This document shows positions 30,219 to 44,239 of a stretch of DNA of 64,000 bases, piece after piece. The stretch lies in contig NZ_JAKZKS010000001.1 in NCBI RefSeq assembly GCF_022808615.1, forward strand, positions 124,001-188,000, given 5' to 3'. Under the pieces are notes generated by a model, which saw nothing but the letters and a program-made list of their open reading frames with translations, was not told the DNA's origin and searched no databases. The DNA comes from Bacillus sp. FJAT-47783 (GTDB lineage Bacteria; Bacillota; Bacilli; Bacillales; Aeribacillaceae). Numbering within the stretch: position 1 is the first letter of the stretch; each line of letters begins with the position of its first letter. The translations under genes were made by a program, and so were the position numbers.

Positions 30219-33200
30219 CGAACGGCCACCTCAACATCTTTTCCCTTCGTCTTTGGCATTGCTTCCGTTGTTAAAGCCATCGCTTCTAACACGCGTAAAA
30301 TCGCATTTGCTGTATCCAGTGACGTTAAGCAAGGTACACCATTTTCAACCGCTTCACGACGAATGCGGAACCCATCACGCTCCGGTTGTTTTCCTTTCGT
30401 TAACGTATTTATGACAAACTGTGCTTCTCCGTTTCGAATTACATCTAAAATCGTATCGCCTTCTGTTCCGATTTTGCTTACTACTTTTGCAGGGATGCCA
30501 TGATCGTTTAAAAAGGCGGCTGTACCTTCTGTTGCCAACACTTCATAACCGATGTGATAAAAACGATTTGCTAAGGAAAGTCCTTCTTCTTTATCTTTAT
30601 CGGCAATTGTTAAAAGGACAGAGCCGTGTTGCTCAATTTTCATTCCTGCTGCAACTAACCCTTTATATAATGCTTTTTCTAATGTATCATCTTTCCCCAT
30701 CACTTCTCCCGTTGATTTCATTTCCGGCCCAAGTGTAATGTCTACGCGTCTTAATTTCGCAAAAGAGAAGACTGGTACTTTCACAAATACATTTTCTGGT
30801 TCAACTGCAAGTCCTGTTTCATACCCTAAATCGGTTAAAGATTGACCTAAGATAACTTTTGTTGCTAAGTTCGCCATCGGAATTCCCGTAATTTTACTTA
30901 AAAACGGAACGGTACGACTTGATCTCGGATTCACTTCGAGCACATATGGTTCATTGTTCGAAATAACAAATTGGATATTTAATAAACCGACAATGTTCAA
31001 TCCTCTTGCTAATCGAATCGTATAATCGACTAATTTATCCTTTATTTCGTTCGATAACGTTTGCGGAGGGTACACGGCAATGGAGTCACCTGAATGGACA
31101 CCAGCTCGCTCGATATGTTCCATAATTCCTGGGATGACAACATTTGTTCCATCCGAAATCGCATCGACTTCAATTTCGCTTCCTGTTAAATATTGATCGA
31201 TTAACACAGGATGATCTGGGTTGATTTTCACAGCATGCTCCATATAGTGTAAGAGCTCTTCTTCTCGGTAGACAATTTCCATGGCACGACCTCCAAGCAC
31301 ATAAGAAGGTCGAACTAAAACCGGGTAACCGATTTGCTTCGCAATTTTCACTGCTTCTGTAACAGATGTAGCCGTTTTACCAGCTGGTTGCGGAATTTCG
31401 ATTTCATGTAACGCTTGCTCAAATTTATCGCGGTCTTCCGCTCGATCTAAATCTTCTAAGCTTGTACCTAAAATTTTCACACCGCGTTCTTCTAATTTCG
31501 CTGCTAAATTAATCGCGGTTTGCCCACCAAACTGAACGACAACCCCTTTTGGTTTTTCCAAATCTACGATGTGCATCACATCTTCAATTGTTAACGGTTC
31601 AAAGTAGAGCTTGTCAGATATACTAAAATCGGTTGAAACAGTCTCTGGGTTGTTGTTAATAATAATCGCTTCATATCCTGCTTCACGAATGGCCCAGACG
31701 GAATGAACGGTAGCATAATCAAATTCTATCCCTTGGCCGATACGAATCGGACCAGAACCTAGTACGATGACACTTTCACGTTCTGTTACAAGTGATTCAT
31801 TTTCTTCCTCGAATGTACCGTAAAAATACGGTGTTTCTGATTCGAATTCAGCTGCACATGTATCAACCATTTTGTATACAGGGATAATACCGTGCTCTTT
31901 ACGAAATGCATAAATTTCTTTCTCTTTACTGCTCCAAATTTGTGCGATTGTATAGTCACTAAAACCTATTCTTTTCGCTTCACGTAATGGTTGAATATCA
32001 AACGGATTCTCTTTTAACACTCGTTCATGTGCAATGATGTTTCGTAATTTTCTTAAGAAAAAGAGGTCAATTTGACTCCATTCGTGTATTTGCTCGATTG
32101 TTACCCCTCGTCTTAACGCTTCACCGATATAAAATAGTCGTTCGTCTCCCGCTTTTCTAATGCGTTTTTCAATCGTTTCATCATCAATTTGATCCGCATC
32201 TTTTAACGTTAAGTGATAGACGCCAGTTTCAAGAGAACGAACCGCTTTTAATATTGATTCCTCGAAATTACGACCAATGGCCATCACTTCTCCTGTCGCC
32301 TTCATTTGCGTTCCTAAATGGCGATTTGCTGATTCAAATTTATCAAACGGCCAACGTGGAATTTTCGATACGACATAGTCTAAAGCCGGCTCAAAACACG
32401 CGTACGTTTTTCCTGTTACCGGGTTAATCATTTCATCGAGTGTTAATCCGACAGCAATTTTAGCCGCTAATTTCGCAATCGGATAACCCGTTGCTTTTGA
32501 TGCTAAGGCTGATGAACGGCTAACACGCGGATTTACCTCAATGATATAGTATTGAAAGCTATTCGGATCAAGGGCTAATTGGACGTTACAGCCACCTTCA
32601 ATTTCAAGTGCGCGAATTAGCTTTAACGACACATTTCGGAGCATTTGATATTCACGATCCGATAACGTTTGACTTGGCGCTACGACGATTGAATCACCTG
32701 TATGAACGCCGACTGGGTCAATGTTTTCCATGTTACATACGACAATGGCATGATCCTCAGAGTCACGCATGACTTCATATTCAATTTCTTTATAACCTGC
32801 AATACTTTTTTCAAGTAAACATTGGTTGACAGGGCTTAATTTTAAACCGTTCGTTACAATTTCTACTAACTCTTCTTCATTGTTACAAATTCCACCACCT
32901 GTCCCCCCTAATGTATAGGCTGGGCGGACAATGACTGGATATCCCACTTGTTGTACGAACGTATACGCTTCTTCTAAATGATGAATGATTTCGCTTTCGG
33001 GTACTGGCTCGTTTAATTCATTCATCAGGGCACGGAACATTTCACGGTCTTCCGCTTTTTGTATCGCCGAAAGATTTGTTCCTAAAATTTCTACGCCACA
33101 CTCATCAAGTACACCTTTTTCATGTAATTGAACCGCTAAATTTAAGCCTGTTTGTCCACCGAGTGTTGGTAATATCGCATCTGGACGCTCTTTTCGGATA

Positions 33201-33430
33201 ATGCTAGATAAAAAGTCGACCGTTAACGGTTCGATATATACTTTATCGGCAATTTCTACATCGGTCATTATCGTTGCTGGATTAGAGTTTACTAAAATGA
33301 CTTCATATCCTTCTTCTTTTAATGCCATACATGCTTGTGTTCCAGAATAATCAAACTCAGCAGCTTGACCGATAATAATCGGGCCTGATCCAATTACTAA
33401 AATTCTTTTTATATCTACGCGTTTTGGCAT
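30215..33430 (-). CDS. carB: Carbamoyl-phosphate synthase large chain (pyrimidine-specific)
   Basis: Makes carbamoyl phosphate from bicarbonate, ammonia and ATP; also called pyrAB. Two tandem ATP-grasp halves each start with a SGPI motif ([10 protein letters not shown] near residue 13 and [10 protein letters not shown] near 556), with GGTGGGIC in the first and VLGGRAME in the second. The C-terminal domain is allosteric. Length 1071 is typical of the Bacillus pyr enzyme. It overlaps carA by 16 bp. Confidence 0.98.
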   Translation of the reverse strand: MPKRVDIKRILVIGSGPIIIGQAAEFDYSGTQACMALKEEGYEVILVNSNPATIMTDVEIADKVYIEPLTVDFLSSIIRKERPDAILPTLGGQTGLNLAVQLHEKGVLDECGVEILGTNLSAIQKAEDREMFRALMNELNEPVPESEIIHHLEEAYTFVQQVGYPVIVRPAYTLGGTGGGICNNEEELVEIVTNGLKLSPVNQCLLEKSIAGYKEIEYEVMRDSEDHAIVVCNMENIDPVGVHTGDSIVVAPSQTLSDREYQMLRNVSLKLIRALEIEGGCNVQLALDPNSFQYYIIEVNPRVSRSSALASKATGYPIAKLAAKIAVGLTLDEMINPVTGKTYACFEPALDYVVSKIPRWPFDKFESANRHLGTQMKATGEVMAIGRNFEESILKAVRSLETGVYHLTLKDADQIDDETIEKRIRKAGDERLFYIGEALRRGVTIEQIHEWSQIDLFFLRKLRNIIAHERVLKENPFDIQPLREAKRIGFSDYTIAQIWSSKEKEIYAFRKEHGIIPVYKMVDTCAAEFESETPYFYGTFEEENESLVTERESVIVLGSGPIRIGQGIEFDYATVHSVWAIREAGYEAIIINNNPETVSTDFSISDKLYFEPLTIEDVMHIVDLEKPKGVVVQFGGQTAINLAAKLEERGVKILGTSLEDLDRAEDRDKFEQALHEIEIPQPAGKTATSVTEAVKIAKQIGYPVLVRPSYVLGGRAMEIVYREEELLHYMEHAVKINPDHPVLIDQYLTGSEIEVDAISDGTNVVIPGIMEHIERAGVHSGDSIAVYPPQTLSNEIKDKLVDYTIRLARGLNIVGLLNIQFVISNNEPYVLEVNPRSSRTVPFLSKITGIPMANLATKVILGQSLTDLGYETGLAVEPENVFVKVPVFSFAKLRRVDITLGPEMKSTGEVMGKDDTLEKALYKGLVAAGMKIEQHGSVLLTIADKDKEEGLSLANRFYHIGYEVLATEGTAAFLNDHGIPAKVVSKIGTEGDTILDVIRNGEAQFVINTLTKGKQPERDGFRIRREAVENGVPCLTSLDTANAILRVLEAMALTTEAMPKTKGKDVEVAVR

Positions 33431-34518
33431 TGAAGATCCCCTCTTTTCTTCTTCGTTTCGTTCATCATGTTCATGAATTGATCAAATAATCCGTTTGCAT
33501 CTTCAGGTCCAGGTGATGCTTCAGGGTGATACTGGACAGTAAATGCTGGGTATTTTTTATGTCTAAGTCCCTCTACAGTTCCATCGTTAAGGGCTACATG
33601 CGTTACTTCTATGTCTGTATTTGTTAAAGAATCAGGATTTACCGTATAACTATGGTTTTGAGACGTAATACTTACTTTGTTCGTTGCTAATTCTTTTACC
33701 GGATGGTTTGAGCCTCGATGACCGAATTTCATTTTTTCCGTTTCTGCACCAGATGCAAGTGCGAACAATTGATGCCCTAAGCAAATGCCGAAGATCGGAA
33801 CACGACCGAGTAATTGACGAATCATTTCAATGGCTTCTGGAACATCTTTCGGGTCTCCAGGACCGTTACTTAACATGACACCATCTGGATTTAAGAGCAT
33901 AATATCTTCTGCAGTAAAATTGTGTGGAACAACGACGACATCGCAATCGCGTTGATTTAATTCTCGTAAAATACCGTGCTTCATTCCAAAGTCTACAAGT
34001 ACGACACGGTGACCACGCCCCGGTGAAGGGTATGGAGTTTTCGTTGATACTTTCGCTACTTGGTCTCGCATTAATTCTGTATGCTTTAACCTTTCAACAA
34101 CTTCGTTCGGCTGTTCATCGATCGAGCAAATCGCTCCTTTTAATGTTCCGTATTGGCGAATGATTTTCGTTAATTTTCTCGTATCGACACCACTAATTCC
34201 TGGAATGTCTTTTACTTTTAAAAATTCATCTAATGTCATTTCGTTTCGGAAGTTTGAAGGCTCTACACAAGCTTCCTTTACAATCATTCCGTGAATCGAA
34301 GGGTTAATGGACTCAAAATCATCGCGATTAATTCCGTAATTTCCGATGAGTGGATACGTAAATGTGACGATTTGTCCGCAGTAAGATGGATCGGATAATG
34401 TTTCTTGGTACCCTGTCATGCCTGTTGTAAAAACAACTTCTCCGATAATATCTATTTCGCTTCCAAAAGCTTCTCCTACGAAAAATTCTCCATTTTCTAA
34501 CACTAGTAATCGTTTCAT
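33415..34518 (-). CDS. carA: Carbamoyl-phosphate synthase small chain (glutamine amidotransferase)
   Basis: Hydrolyses glutamine and channels ammonia to CarB; also called pyrAA. The class I amidotransferase triad is visible as Cys246 in GICLGHQ and the His and Glu of [11 protein letters not shown] near residue 330. SNGPGDP forms the oxyanion region. The N-terminal small-chain domain begins with [13 protein letters not shown]. Length 367. It begins 4 bp after pyrC. Confidence 0.98.
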   Translation of the reverse strand: MKRLLVLENGEFFVGEAFGSEIDIIGEVVFTTGMTGYQETLSDPSYCGQIVTFTYPLIGNYGINRDDFESINPSIHGMIVKEACVEPSNFRNEMTLDEFLKVKDIPGISGVDTRKLTKIIRQYGTLKGAICSIDEQPNEVVERLKHTELMRDQVAKVSTKTPYPSPGRGHRVVLVDFGMKHGILRELNQRDCDVVVVPHNFTAEDIMLLNPDGVMLSNGPGDPKDVPEAIEMIRQLLGRVPIFGICLGHQLFALASGAETEKMKFGHRGSNHPVKELATNKVSITSQNHSYTVNPDSLTNTDIEVTHVALNDGTVEGLRHKKYPAFTVQYHPEASPGPEDANGLFDQFMNMMNETKKKRGDLQCQNA

Positions 34519-34522
34519 CTTT

Positions 34523-36729
<2,207 letters not shown>

Positions 36730-36749
36730 TTATGTTTCCCCATTTCAAT

Positions 36750-36842
36750 AAACAACCCTAACCAGCACAAATTGGTTAGGGTGTAATTCTTGATGAATGC
36801 CATATCAAGATTACACCCTTTGAAGCCTCACTGGACTTCGAT
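36750..36842 (-). promoter_or_regulatory. PyrR-responsive attenuator between pyrP and pyrB
   Basis: On the minus strand the PyrR anti-antiterminator loop AGTCCAGTGAGGCT is present, then a long antiterminator (GGGTGTAATCTTGAT pairing with the downstream copy), then the terminator stem CCCTAACCA/TGGTTAGGG followed by TTGTTTATT. PyrR bound to UMP would favour termination. Confidence 0.92.
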
Positions 36843-36852
36843 TAAAAGGTGT

Positions 36853-38163
36853 TTATGATGCGACTAAATCTTTCTTTTTCGTTGTTTCGTCATTTTCTCC
36901 CTTTTCTTTCCCTTTCGGTAATACAAGATTTAACACGACACCGATAATTGCCGCAAGTGCCATACCATGGAGTTCAAATCGTTCACCTATATGGATGACT
37001 GCACCACCAACTCCGATGACTAAAATGACGGACGCGATAATTAAGTTACGCTTTTCTCCTAAATCCACTTTATCATCAATCATCATTCGTAAGCCGCTTG
37101 ATGCGATAATCCCAAACAAGAGGATCGAAACGCCTCCCATTACAGGTGTTGGGATGGATGAAATGAGCGCGGAAACTTTTCCGATAAACCCGAAGGCAAT
37201 CGCGAAAACAGCTGCTCCAGCAATGATGTAGACACTAAAGACTCTCGTAATCGCAAGAACACCAATATTTTCACCGTAAGTCGTATTTGGCGGTCCACCG
37301 ATTAGTGCCCCAATCATCGTTGCTACTCCATCACCTAAGATTGATCTTGATAGCCCAGGCTTTTGAATGAGATCCCGTCTTACAACTTGACTTAATAACA
37401 TTTGGTGACCAATATGTTCAGAGAGCGTTACAATCGCAACAGGCACCATTAAGAAGATGATTTCGGCAGAAACTGTTGGTGTGTAATCTTTAAATGGAAT
37501 AATGAATTGTGGAGCTTGAATCCATTTAGCTTCTACTATTTTCGTAAAGTCTACAATCCCAATGACTACGGAGTATACGTAACCTCCTGCGATTCCAAAA
37601 AGAACCGGTATTAAATTGAAGAACCCTTTAAAGAACACAGAGCTTACAATCGTAATGAGCAATGTGACAAGAGCGACAGAGAAATGTAGCGTACTATATT
37701 CACCATCAGGATTATTCATGGCCATGGACACGGCTACATTCGCTAAGCTTAAACCGATGACGATGATGACCGGTCCGATCACAACAGGTGGGAGAAACTT
37801 CATGACCCATTTATACCCTGCTGACTTAATGACAATCGCGATAATTCCATATACAAGCCCTGCTAAAAAGCATCCAACCATTGCTCCTCCAGGACCTGCC
37901 GCTTCTTTCGCTGCAATGAGTGGTGCGATAAAGGCAAATGATGAGCCTAAATAGGCAGGAACTTGGCCCTTTGTAATGATTAGAAACGCTAGAGTTCCTA
38001 GACCACTTGAAATCAAAGCAACTGCAGGGTCAATACCAACTAAAAATGGAACTAAAATGGTCGCCCCAAACATCGCAAACAAATGTTGAAAGCTTAACGC
38101 GAACCAAGTAGAGGCTTGTGGTTTTTCCTGTATATCTAAGATGATGTCTGTTGAATGTTTCAT
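36853..38163 (-). CDS. pyrP: Uracil permease
   Basis: NCS2-family proton symporter for uracil. The N-terminus HLFAMFGATILVPFLVG and AYLGSSFAFIAP are typical, as is GGPPNTTYGENIGVLAITRVFS with the family substrate-site residues. About 12-14 membrane helices fill 436 residues. The ATG used has GGAGG seven bases upstream. The same frame stays open for 51 more codons upstream, but those lie in the attenuator RNA and have no homology. Confidence 0.96.
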   Translation of the reverse strand: MKHSTDIILDIQEKPQASTWFALSFQHLFAMFGATILVPFLVGIDPAVALISSGLGTLAFLIITKGQVPAYLGSSFAFIAPLIAAKEAAGPGGAMVGCFLAGLVYGIIAIVIKSAGYKWVMKFLPPVVIGPVIIVIGLSLANVAVSMAMNNPDGEYSTLHFSVALVTLLITIVSSVFFKGFFNLIPVLFGIAGGYVYSVVIGIVDFTKIVEAKWIQAPQFIIPFKDYTPTVSAEIIFLMVPVAIVTLSEHIGHQMLLSQVVRRDLIQKPGLSRSILGDGVATMIGALIGGPPNTTYGENIGVLAITRVFSVYIIAGAAVFAIAFGFIGKVSALISSIPTPVMGGVSILLFGIIASSGLRMMIDDKVDLGEKRNLIIASVILVIGVGGAVIHIGERFELHGMALAAIIGVVLNLVLPKGKEKGENDETTKKKDLVAS

Positions 38164-38210
38164 GTTCGTTCCTCCTCTTTTCTCATTTAGTCCGATCTCG
38201 TATTTGTCTA

Positions 38211-38325
38211 AAAGAAAACCCTCTTTGCTAAAGGTGCAAAGAGGGCACAGTGGTACAAATCGGAAACGGAAGTCATTCCATTTCAATTTGTCCATTCTCC
38301 CCCTTTGCAGCCTCACGGGACTGTC
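38211..38325 (-). promoter_or_regulatory. PyrR-responsive attenuator between pyrR and pyrP
   Basis: The PyrR-binding segment CAGTCCCGTGAGGCTG is followed by an antiterminator region and a terminator with a perfect 10-bp stem CCCTCTTTGC/GCAAAGAGGG ending in TTTTCTTTT. The pyrP ribosome site comes about 25 bp later. Confidence 0.93.
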
Positions 38326-38340
38326 ATTAAAAGGGTCTTG

Positions 38341-38898
<558 letters not shown>

Positions 38899-38910
38899 TC
38901 ATTCCGTGAG

Positions 38911-39006
38911 CACAAAAAATCCTCTCAAACTTTAGGCTTGAGAGGACATACGAATTGTAGGATTTATCAATCGTATTTGAACTCCTTCTCAGCCTCACGG
39001 GACTGT
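38911..39006 (-). promoter_or_regulatory. PyrR-responsive attenuator in the pyrR leader
   Basis: The transcript would begin shortly before CAGTCCCGTGAGGCTG, the PyrR-binding loop, and ends in a perfect 9-bp terminator stem TCCTCTCAA/TTGAGAGGA followed by TTTTTT. This gives PyrR control over its own synthesis. Confidence 0.93.
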
Positions 39007-39030
39007 ATTAAAGGTTCACTTTCTAATGGT

Positions 39031-39059
39031 ATTATTTCATATGAGATTAAGTCTGTCAA
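39031..39059 (-). promoter_or_regulatory. Sigma-A promoter of the pyr operon
   Basis: TTGACA and AATAAT are separated by 17 bp, with TGA just before the -10. The -35 overlaps the rluD stop codon. Transcription would begin about 20 bp before the first PyrR-binding loop. Confidence 0.85.
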
Positions 39060-39970
39060 TAATTATTCTTTAAAACTTGAAGCAAATGTTCGAATTCTGT
39101 CGGTAAAGGGGCTTCAAATTCCATGTACTCACCTGTTTTAGGGTGAGTAAAGCCCAGTATTCCAGCATGAAGGGCTTGTCCCTCAATTGGCAACGTTTTT
39201 TTCGGACCATATTTTGGATCTCCTGCTAACGGGTATCCTATATATTTCATGTGTACACGAATTTGGTGCGTTCTCCCTGTTTCTAATTGACATTCAATAA
39301 ATGTATATTCCTTAAAACGTTGAATAACGTTGAAATGAGTAACTGCTTCTTTACTATTCACTTCTGTAACGGTCATACTTTGACGATCTTTCGGATCACG
39401 TCCAATCGGTGCATCAATCGTTCCGACATCATGAGGGATTACACCGTGAACAATGGCACGATATTTTCTCGTCACCGTTTTTTGGACAAGTTGATTGACG
39501 AGCGACTCATGAGCCCGATCATTTTTTGCCACCATTAACAGCCCCGATGTATCTTTATCAATACGATGAACAATCCCAGGACGTAAAACACCGTTAATGC
39601 CTGATAAATCTTTACAATGTGCCATGAGTCCATTCACAAGCGTCCCTGAAGAATGCCCTGGTGCAGGATGAACAACCATTCCTCGCGGCTTATTGACGAC
39701 TAATACATCTTCATCTTCATAAAAAATATCTAAATCCATTTCTTCTGGTTCTACATCTAGGCTTTCAGGTGCAGGGATCGAAACCGTAATCGAATCATGT
39801 AATTGACATTTATAATTCCCTTTTACTTTTTGATCATTGACGAGCACTAACCCGTCTTTTATCCATTGTTGAACTTGTGTTCGTGACCAATCTTTATGAT
39901 AAGTGGATAACATTTTATCAATTCGTTCATTAGCGAATGATTCCTCAACGAGAATTTTTACTAGCTCCAT
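39056..39970 (-). CDS. rluD: RluD-family 23S rRNA pseudouridine synthase (YlyB)
   Basis: Isomerises uridines in rRNA. An N-terminal S4 RNA-binding domain covers about residues 13-75. The RluA/RluD catalytic motif is GIVHRIDKDTSGLLMVAKN with the catalytic Asp near residue 140, then QLETGRTHQIRVHMKYIGYPLAGDP. Length 304 is normal. AAAGGAG precedes the ATG. It follows lspA by 6 bp, as in B. subtilis (ylyB). Exact target uridines cannot be read from sequence. Confidence 0.95.
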   Translation of the reverse strand: MELVKILVEESFANERIDKMLSTYHKDWSRTQVQQWIKDGLVLVNDQKVKGNYKCQLHDSITVSIPAPESLDVEPEEMDLDIFYEDEDVLVVNKPRGMVVHPAPGHSSGTLVNGLMAHCKDLSGINGVLRPGIVHRIDKDTSGLLMVAKNDRAHESLVNQLVQKTVTRKYRAIVHGVIPHDVGTIDAPIGRDPKDRQSMTVTEVNSKEAVTHFNVIQRFKEYTFIECQLETGRTHQIRVHMKYIGYPLAGDPKYGPKKTLPIEGQALHAGILGFTHPKTGEYMEFEAPLPTEFEHLLQVLKNNY

Positions 39971-39976
39971 GTATGT

Positions 39977-40447
39977 TTACTCCTTTTTTTCCTTTCCTTC
40001 AAAAAACAACATATAAATAAAAAGTAAGATGACACCAATCGTTAAAGCACTGTCAGCTATATTAAAAATCGGAAAGTCGTATGTAAAGATAAACGTATTA
40101 ATAAAGTCAACGACTTCTTTACGAAAAAGTCGATCAATAAAATTACCGATGGCACCACCAAGCATAAAGCTAAGTGCAACCCCCATTAACGGCTCTTTTT
40201 TCGCATATTTGTTCATGTAAAATATGATCCCAATTATGACAATGGCAGTAATGATATAAAAAAATGCCATTTGACCTTCCAAAATGCCCCATGCTGCTCC
40301 ACGGTTTCGGTGTGACGTAATATACAAAAATCCTTCAATCACTTTTATACTTTCACCTAACTGCATGTTTTGTACAACAAGCCATTTCGTTACTTGATCT
40401 AGAATAATGACAAATAAAGCAATAATATAGTAAATCACAATCTTCAC
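39977..40447 (-). CDS. lspA: Lipoprotein signal peptidase II
   Basis: Aspartic protease that cleaves lipoprotein signal peptides after lipid addition. Catalytic aspartates are in [11 protein letters not shown] and [16 protein letters not shown] and [12 protein letters not shown] are family motifs. Four membrane helices fit 156 residues. The frame opens at GTG; another GTG three codons later aligns better with B. subtilis MLYYMIA and may be the real start. A promoter lies just upstream. Confidence 0.96.
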   Translation of the reverse strand: MKIVIYYIIALFVIILDQVTKWLVVQNMQLGESIKVIEGFLYITSHRNRGAAWGILEGQMAFFYIITAIVIIGIIFYMNKYAKKEPLMGVALSFMLGGAIGNFIDRLFRKEVVDFINTFIFTYDFPIFNIADSALTIGVILLFIYMLFFEGKEKKE

Positions 40448-40475
40448 ATCCTGCTAATTTCAAGTTTACTTTTGA

Positions 40476-40505
40476 ATAGTAGCATAGTTTTCATTAGACT
40501 GTAAA
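40476..40505 (-). promoter_or_regulatory. Sigma-A promoter for lspA-rluD
   Basis: TTTACA and TACTAT are 18 bp apart, with TGC before the -10 as an extended element. It lies between the ylyA terminator and the lspA start. Confidence 0.7.
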
Positions 40506-40529
40506 GAAATTCTCAAATGACAAAAAGGA

Positions 40530-40556
40530 AAAAAGAAAGGAACGCTCCTTTCCTTT
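40530..40556 (-). terminator. Intrinsic terminator after the ylyA-like gene
   Basis: On the minus strand GGAAAGGA and TCCTTTC pair around GCGT and are followed by TTTTTTCC. It begins at the stop codon. Confidence 0.7.
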
Positions 40557-40846
40557 TAAGAATAAACTTCCCGTTTTTCGAAAAACCTTTGTAGTGAGAA
40601 GTCGTCAACTGTTCTAGCTGTCGGTAATAAGTGTAATTTGTCAAAAGGGATGAGTTGTGATGTTTTTTCACAAATACCAAATTGGCCATTTTGCAATTTC
40701 CATAATGCCCTTTCTACATCCATTAATTCATCATTCATCATCGCTCGAATCGATAGGGGAAGGTTATGTTGTTCCATTAAACAAGTTTGTAACTCTTTTT
40801 TCATTAACTGTAGTTCGTGTTCAATTTTCATAAGGTTGTTTAGCAT
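40556..40846 (-). CDS. ylyA: YlyA-like small protein of the DksA/TraR type, zinc finger lost
   Basis: A 96-residue protein in the place of B. subtilis ylyA, between lspA and ileS. An N-terminal coiled coil is followed by a tail resembling the DksA/YteA C-terminus (LQNGQFGICEKTSQLIPFDKL, then LLPTARTVDDF). Only two cysteines exist in the whole protein, so the four-cysteine zinc finger of DksA is not formed. B. subtilis YlyA is reported to bind RNA polymerase and modulate sporulation-gene transcription. AAGGAG precedes the ATG by nine bases. Confidence 0.75.
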   Translation of the reverse strand: MLNNLMKIEHELQLMKKELQTCLMEQHNLPLSIRAMMNDELMDVERALWKLQNGQFGICEKTSQLIPFDKLHLLPTARTVDDFSLQRFFEKREVYS

Positions 40847-40933
40847 TCAGAACAACTCCTTGTTGTTCAGAAATTTGTTTGTAATGATAGTGTAGACGTT
40901 TCACCTCATCTTAACGCGTATCAACTTTTTCCT

Positions 40934-40962
40934 TGTATACCAATGCAGAAAAAAATTGACAA
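40934..40962 (-). promoter_or_regulatory. Sigma-A promoter for the ylyA-like gene
   Basis: TTGTCA and TATACA are separated by exactly 17 bp. The start of transcription would lie about 80 bp before the ATG. Confidence 0.75.
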
Positions 40963-41020
40963 CATAAACGTCAAATCTTTTCATTAGGAAAGTGCAGAAA
41001 CCTTTATAAATTCTGATCCT

Positions 41021-41061
41021 ATAAGTAAAACCCACAGAAATCATCCATATTTCTGTGGGTT
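41021..41061 (-). terminator. Intrinsic terminator of ileS
   Basis: On the minus strand a perfect 13-bp stem AACCCACAGAAAT/ATTTCTGTGGGTT with a 7-base loop is followed by TTTACTTAT, about 30 bp after the ileS stop. Confidence 0.88.
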
Positions 41062-41091
41062 TCTTCATTTATAATGATTTATCCTCTTACA

Positions 41092-43860
41092 TTAACAACT
41101 ATATTGTTCACTGATAATTTGTGCACAGCGCGGGCATAACGTTTCATGTTCCTTTACAGACCCAACTTCAGGTGTTACGACCCAACAGCGTTCACATGTT
41201 TCTCCTTTTGCTGGTTCGACAACAATTTTGACGATTTCGAAGCTTTGAGCATTTGCTGGCGCATCTTCTATTGATCCACCTAGTTTAAATTCGGAGACAA
41301 TAAATAACTGCTTTAAGCTTTCCTCAACAGAATCAAGTAATGCTTTTGCCTCTTGATTTACAAATAAAGTGATGCTTGCTGTTAACGATTTACCAATCAC
41401 TTTTTCATTACGTGCAACTTCTAACGCTTTTAGTACATCATCACGAAGTGCCATAAAGGCATCCCATTTCTTCACTAATGCATCTGCCTCATCAATTTGT
41501 ACAACTTCTGGCATGTCGACTAATTGTACACTTTCTTCTTGAACAGACGTAATATGACTCCATACTTCCTCTGTCGTGTGAGGTAAAATTGGTGCCATTA
41601 ATTTCACTAATGCAAGAAGCGACTCATATAATACAGTTTGAATCGCACGGCGTTCATGATGATTTGTTGCTTCAATATATAATACGTCTTTAGCAAAATC
41701 TAAATAAAATGAACTTAGTTCAATTGTACAGAAATTATGAACAGCGTGATAAATTGCAGCAAATTCATACTCATCATAAGATTTTTTCACTTTTTCAATA
41801 AGCTTGTTTAATTTCACTAACATATATTGATCAACTTCACGTAATTGATCAAAAGAAACGGCATCTGTATTTGGGTTAAAATCAAATAAATTTCCTAATA
41901 AGAAACGATAGGTGTTTCGAATTTTACGATACACTTCTGCTACTTGTTTTAAAATCGCATCAGATACACGAACGTCTGCTTGATAATCGACTGATGCAAC
42001 CCAAAGGCGTAAAATGTCAGCACCAAGCTGATTCATAACTTTAGCTGGTACAACGACATTCCCTAATGATTTACTCATTTTACGTCCTTCACCGTCCAGT
42101 GCAAAACCGTGCGATAAAACCCCTTTATATGGAGCTTTCCCTGTAACAGCAACAGCTGTTGATAATGAAGAGTTAAACCAGCCTCGGTATTGGTCAGATC
42201 CTTCAAGATAAAGGTCAGCTGGACGTTGTAAGTCTTCACGTTCTTCTAATACGGCTTGATGTGATGAACCTGAATCGAACCAAACGTCCATAATATCTGT
42301 TTCTTTCGTAAACTGTCCATTCGGACTTGAAGGGTGTGTAAAGCCTTCCGGAAGCAAGTCTTTGGCTTCTTTTTCAAACCAAATATTCGAGCCATGTTCA
42401 CGGAATAATTTTGAAACATGTTCGATCGTTTCATCTGTAATAATCGGCTCTCCATTTTCCCCGTAAAATACTGGAATTGGCACACCCCATGCACGTTGAC
42501 GAGAAATACACCAATCACCACGGTCTCTTACCATATTAAATAAACGCGTTTCTCCCCATGCTGGTACCCATTTTGTTTCTTCTATAGCTTTTAAAAGCTC
42601 TTCACGGAAGTCTTTTATCGAAGCAAACCATTGCGCCGTTGCCCGGAAAATCGTCGGTTTTTTCGTGCGCCAATCATGCGGATAAGAGTGTGTAATAAAC
42701 GATAGCTTTAATAACGCACCATTTTCCTCTAATTTTTGCGTAATTGGTTTATTCGCTTCGTCATAGAATAGCCCTTCAAACCCAGGCGCATCTTTCGTCA
42801 TATATCCTTTTTCATCAACGGGACATAAAACGTCTAAACCGTATTTTTGTCCGATCATGAAGTCATCTTCACCGTGTCCAGGAGCTGTATGAACACATCC
42901 TGTACCAGCATCTGTTGTGACATGCTCACCTAGCATAACGAGAGAATCACGGTCATAAATTGGGTGTTTGGCTACAATATGCTCTAACTCACGACCTTTT
43001 ACTGTTTTAACGACTTCGACATTTTCCCAGCCGATTTCGTTTGCAACCGTTTCAAGCAAGTCTTTTGCGACAACAAACTTTTCACCATTGACTTTTACGA
43101 CGTTATAATCAAGATCAGCATGAACGGCTATTCCTAAGTTTGCAGGAATTGTCCAAGGAGTCGTCGTCCAAATAACTAGTTTTTCATCATGTTCTAATAC
43201 ACCTTTTCCATCCTTCACTTCAAAGGCAACATAAATAGATGGTGAACGTTTATCGTAATATTCAATTTCTGCTTCAGCTAACGCTGATTCACTAGAAGGA
43301 GACCAGTAAACAGGTTTTAACCCTTTATAAATATATCCTTTTTTCGCCATTTCCCCAAACACTTTAATTTGTTGTGCTTCATATTCTGGCTTTAACGTAA
43401 CATATGGATTTTCCCAGTCTCCACGAACTCCGAGACGTTTAAATTGTTCACGTTGACGATCAATTTGTTCCCATGCATATTCTTCACAAAGCTTACGGAA
43501 ATCAGCAACACTCATTTCTTTCCGATTTACTTTTTTGTTTTTCGTTAACGCTGTTTCAATTGGTAGACCGTGTGTATCCCATCCCGGAACGTACGGTGCA
43601 TGATAGCCATTCATCGATTTATAACGAACGATGAAGTCTTTTAAAATTTTATTTAAGGCATGGCCCATATGAATATCACCGTTTGCATAAGGCGGTCCGT
43701 CATGCAAAATAAATAAAGGGCGACCTTTCGTACGTTCTTGTACTTTTTCATAAATGTTCACATCTTCCCATTTTGCTTGAATGTCTGGCTCACGCTTCGG
43801 AAGATTTCCTCGCATTGGAAACTCTGTTTTCGGCATGAGTAGCGTATCTTTATAATCCAT
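41092..43860 (-). CDS. ileS: Isoleucyl-tRNA synthetase
   Basis: Class I synthetase charging tRNA-Ile. The HIGH motif appears as HMGH in [11 protein letters not shown] near residue 57 and KMSKS in [10 protein letters not shown] near 590. An editing (CP1) domain lies between them ([23 protein letters not shown]). The C-terminal zinc motif CERCWVVTP and CPRC is the bacterial type. The ATG used has GGAGG seven bases upstream (922 residues). It is governed by the T-box leader upstream. Confidence 0.98.
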   Translation of the reverse strand: MDYKDTLLMPKTEFPMRGNLPKREPDIQAKWEDVNIYEKVQERTKGRPLFILHDGPPYANGDIHMGHALNKILKDFIVRYKSMNGYHAPYVPGWDTHGLPIETALTKNKKVNRKEMSVADFRKLCEEYAWEQIDRQREQFKRLGVRGDWENPYVTLKPEYEAQQIKVFGEMAKKGYIYKGLKPVYWSPSSESALAEAEIEYYDKRSPSIYVAFEVKDGKGVLEHDEKLVIWTTTPWTIPANLGIAVHADLDYNVVKVNGEKFVVAKDLLETVANEIGWENVEVVKTVKGRELEHIVAKHPIYDRDSLVMLGEHVTTDAGTGCVHTAPGHGEDDFMIGQKYGLDVLCPVDEKGYMTKDAPGFEGLFYDEANKPITQKLEENGALLKLSFITHSYPHDWRTKKPTIFRATAQWFASIKDFREELLKAIEETKWVPAWGETRLFNMVRDRGDWCISRQRAWGVPIPVFYGENGEPIITDETIEHVSKLFREHGSNIWFEKEAKDLLPEGFTHPSSPNGQFTKETDIMDVWFDSGSSHQAVLEEREDLQRPADLYLEGSDQYRGWFNSSLSTAVAVTGKAPYKGVLSHGFALDGEGRKMSKSLGNVVVPAKVMNQLGADILRLWVASVDYQADVRVSDAILKQVAEVYRKIRNTYRFLLGNLFDFNPNTDAVSFDQLREVDQYMLVKLNKLIEKVKKSYDEYEFAAIYHAVHNFCTIELSSFYLDFAKDVLYIEATNHHERRAIQTVLYESLLALVKLMAPILPHTTEEVWSHITSVQEESVQLVDMPEVVQIDEADALVKKWDAFMALRDDVLKALEVARNEKVIGKSLTASITLFVNQEAKALLDSVEESLKQLFIVSEFKLGGSIEDAPANAQSFEIVKIVVEPAKGETCERCWVVTPEVGSVKEHETLCPRCAQIISEQYSC

Positions 43861-43889
43861 TTCCATTCCTCCACATCAGTTAAAAATAG

Positions 43890-44141
43890 CAAAATAAAAA
43901 ACCTTCTCATCCCTAAGGGACGAGAAGGTTAGCTCGCGGTACCACCCTTTTAGATATACAGTAGTAGTATGTATATCCTCTTCATTCCATTGTAACGGGT
44001 ATCGTCCCGTCTTAGCTTACTTTGTCTATTCAGCTAAGAACTCAAGGGTGATGTTCATTCCTTCACCTTTTGCTTAGCTCCCACCAACCTAAGCTCGCTT
44101 TAAGAAAAGGTATAGAAGGAACTACTGTCCCTCTCATTGTT
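43890..44141 (-). ncRNA. T-box leader of ileS, specifier AUC (Ile)
   Basis: On the minus strand the leader begins near GGGACAGTAG, has the specifier bulge GAACATCACC with ATC (Ile) at 44050-44052, and the invariant T-box AAGGGTGGTACCGCG at 43935-43949. A terminator follows immediately (AACCTTCTCGTCCCT stem, then TTTTTTATTTT). Uncharged tRNA-Ile would pair with the T-box and permit read-through into ileS. Confidence 0.96.
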
Positions 44142-44170
44142 TTAACATTATAGTGTTTTCTGTTTTTTGT

Positions 44171-44200
44171 ATTATATGCGAAAAAAAGTCGAAAAGTCAA
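44171..44200 (-). promoter_or_regulatory. Sigma-A promoter of the T-box/ileS transcript
   Basis: TTGACT and a perfect TATAAT are 18 bp apart, about 30 bp before the first T-box stem. Confidence 0.85.
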
Positions 44201-44239
44201 GCGCATAAAGAAAAACTTCATTCTTTTTGGAGTTTAATA

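Noticed and set aside
38164-38316. 51-codon N-terminal extension of pyrP
   Set aside because: It is the PyrR attenuator read in frame; the downstream ATG has GGAGG at ideal spacing and matches the family N-terminus.
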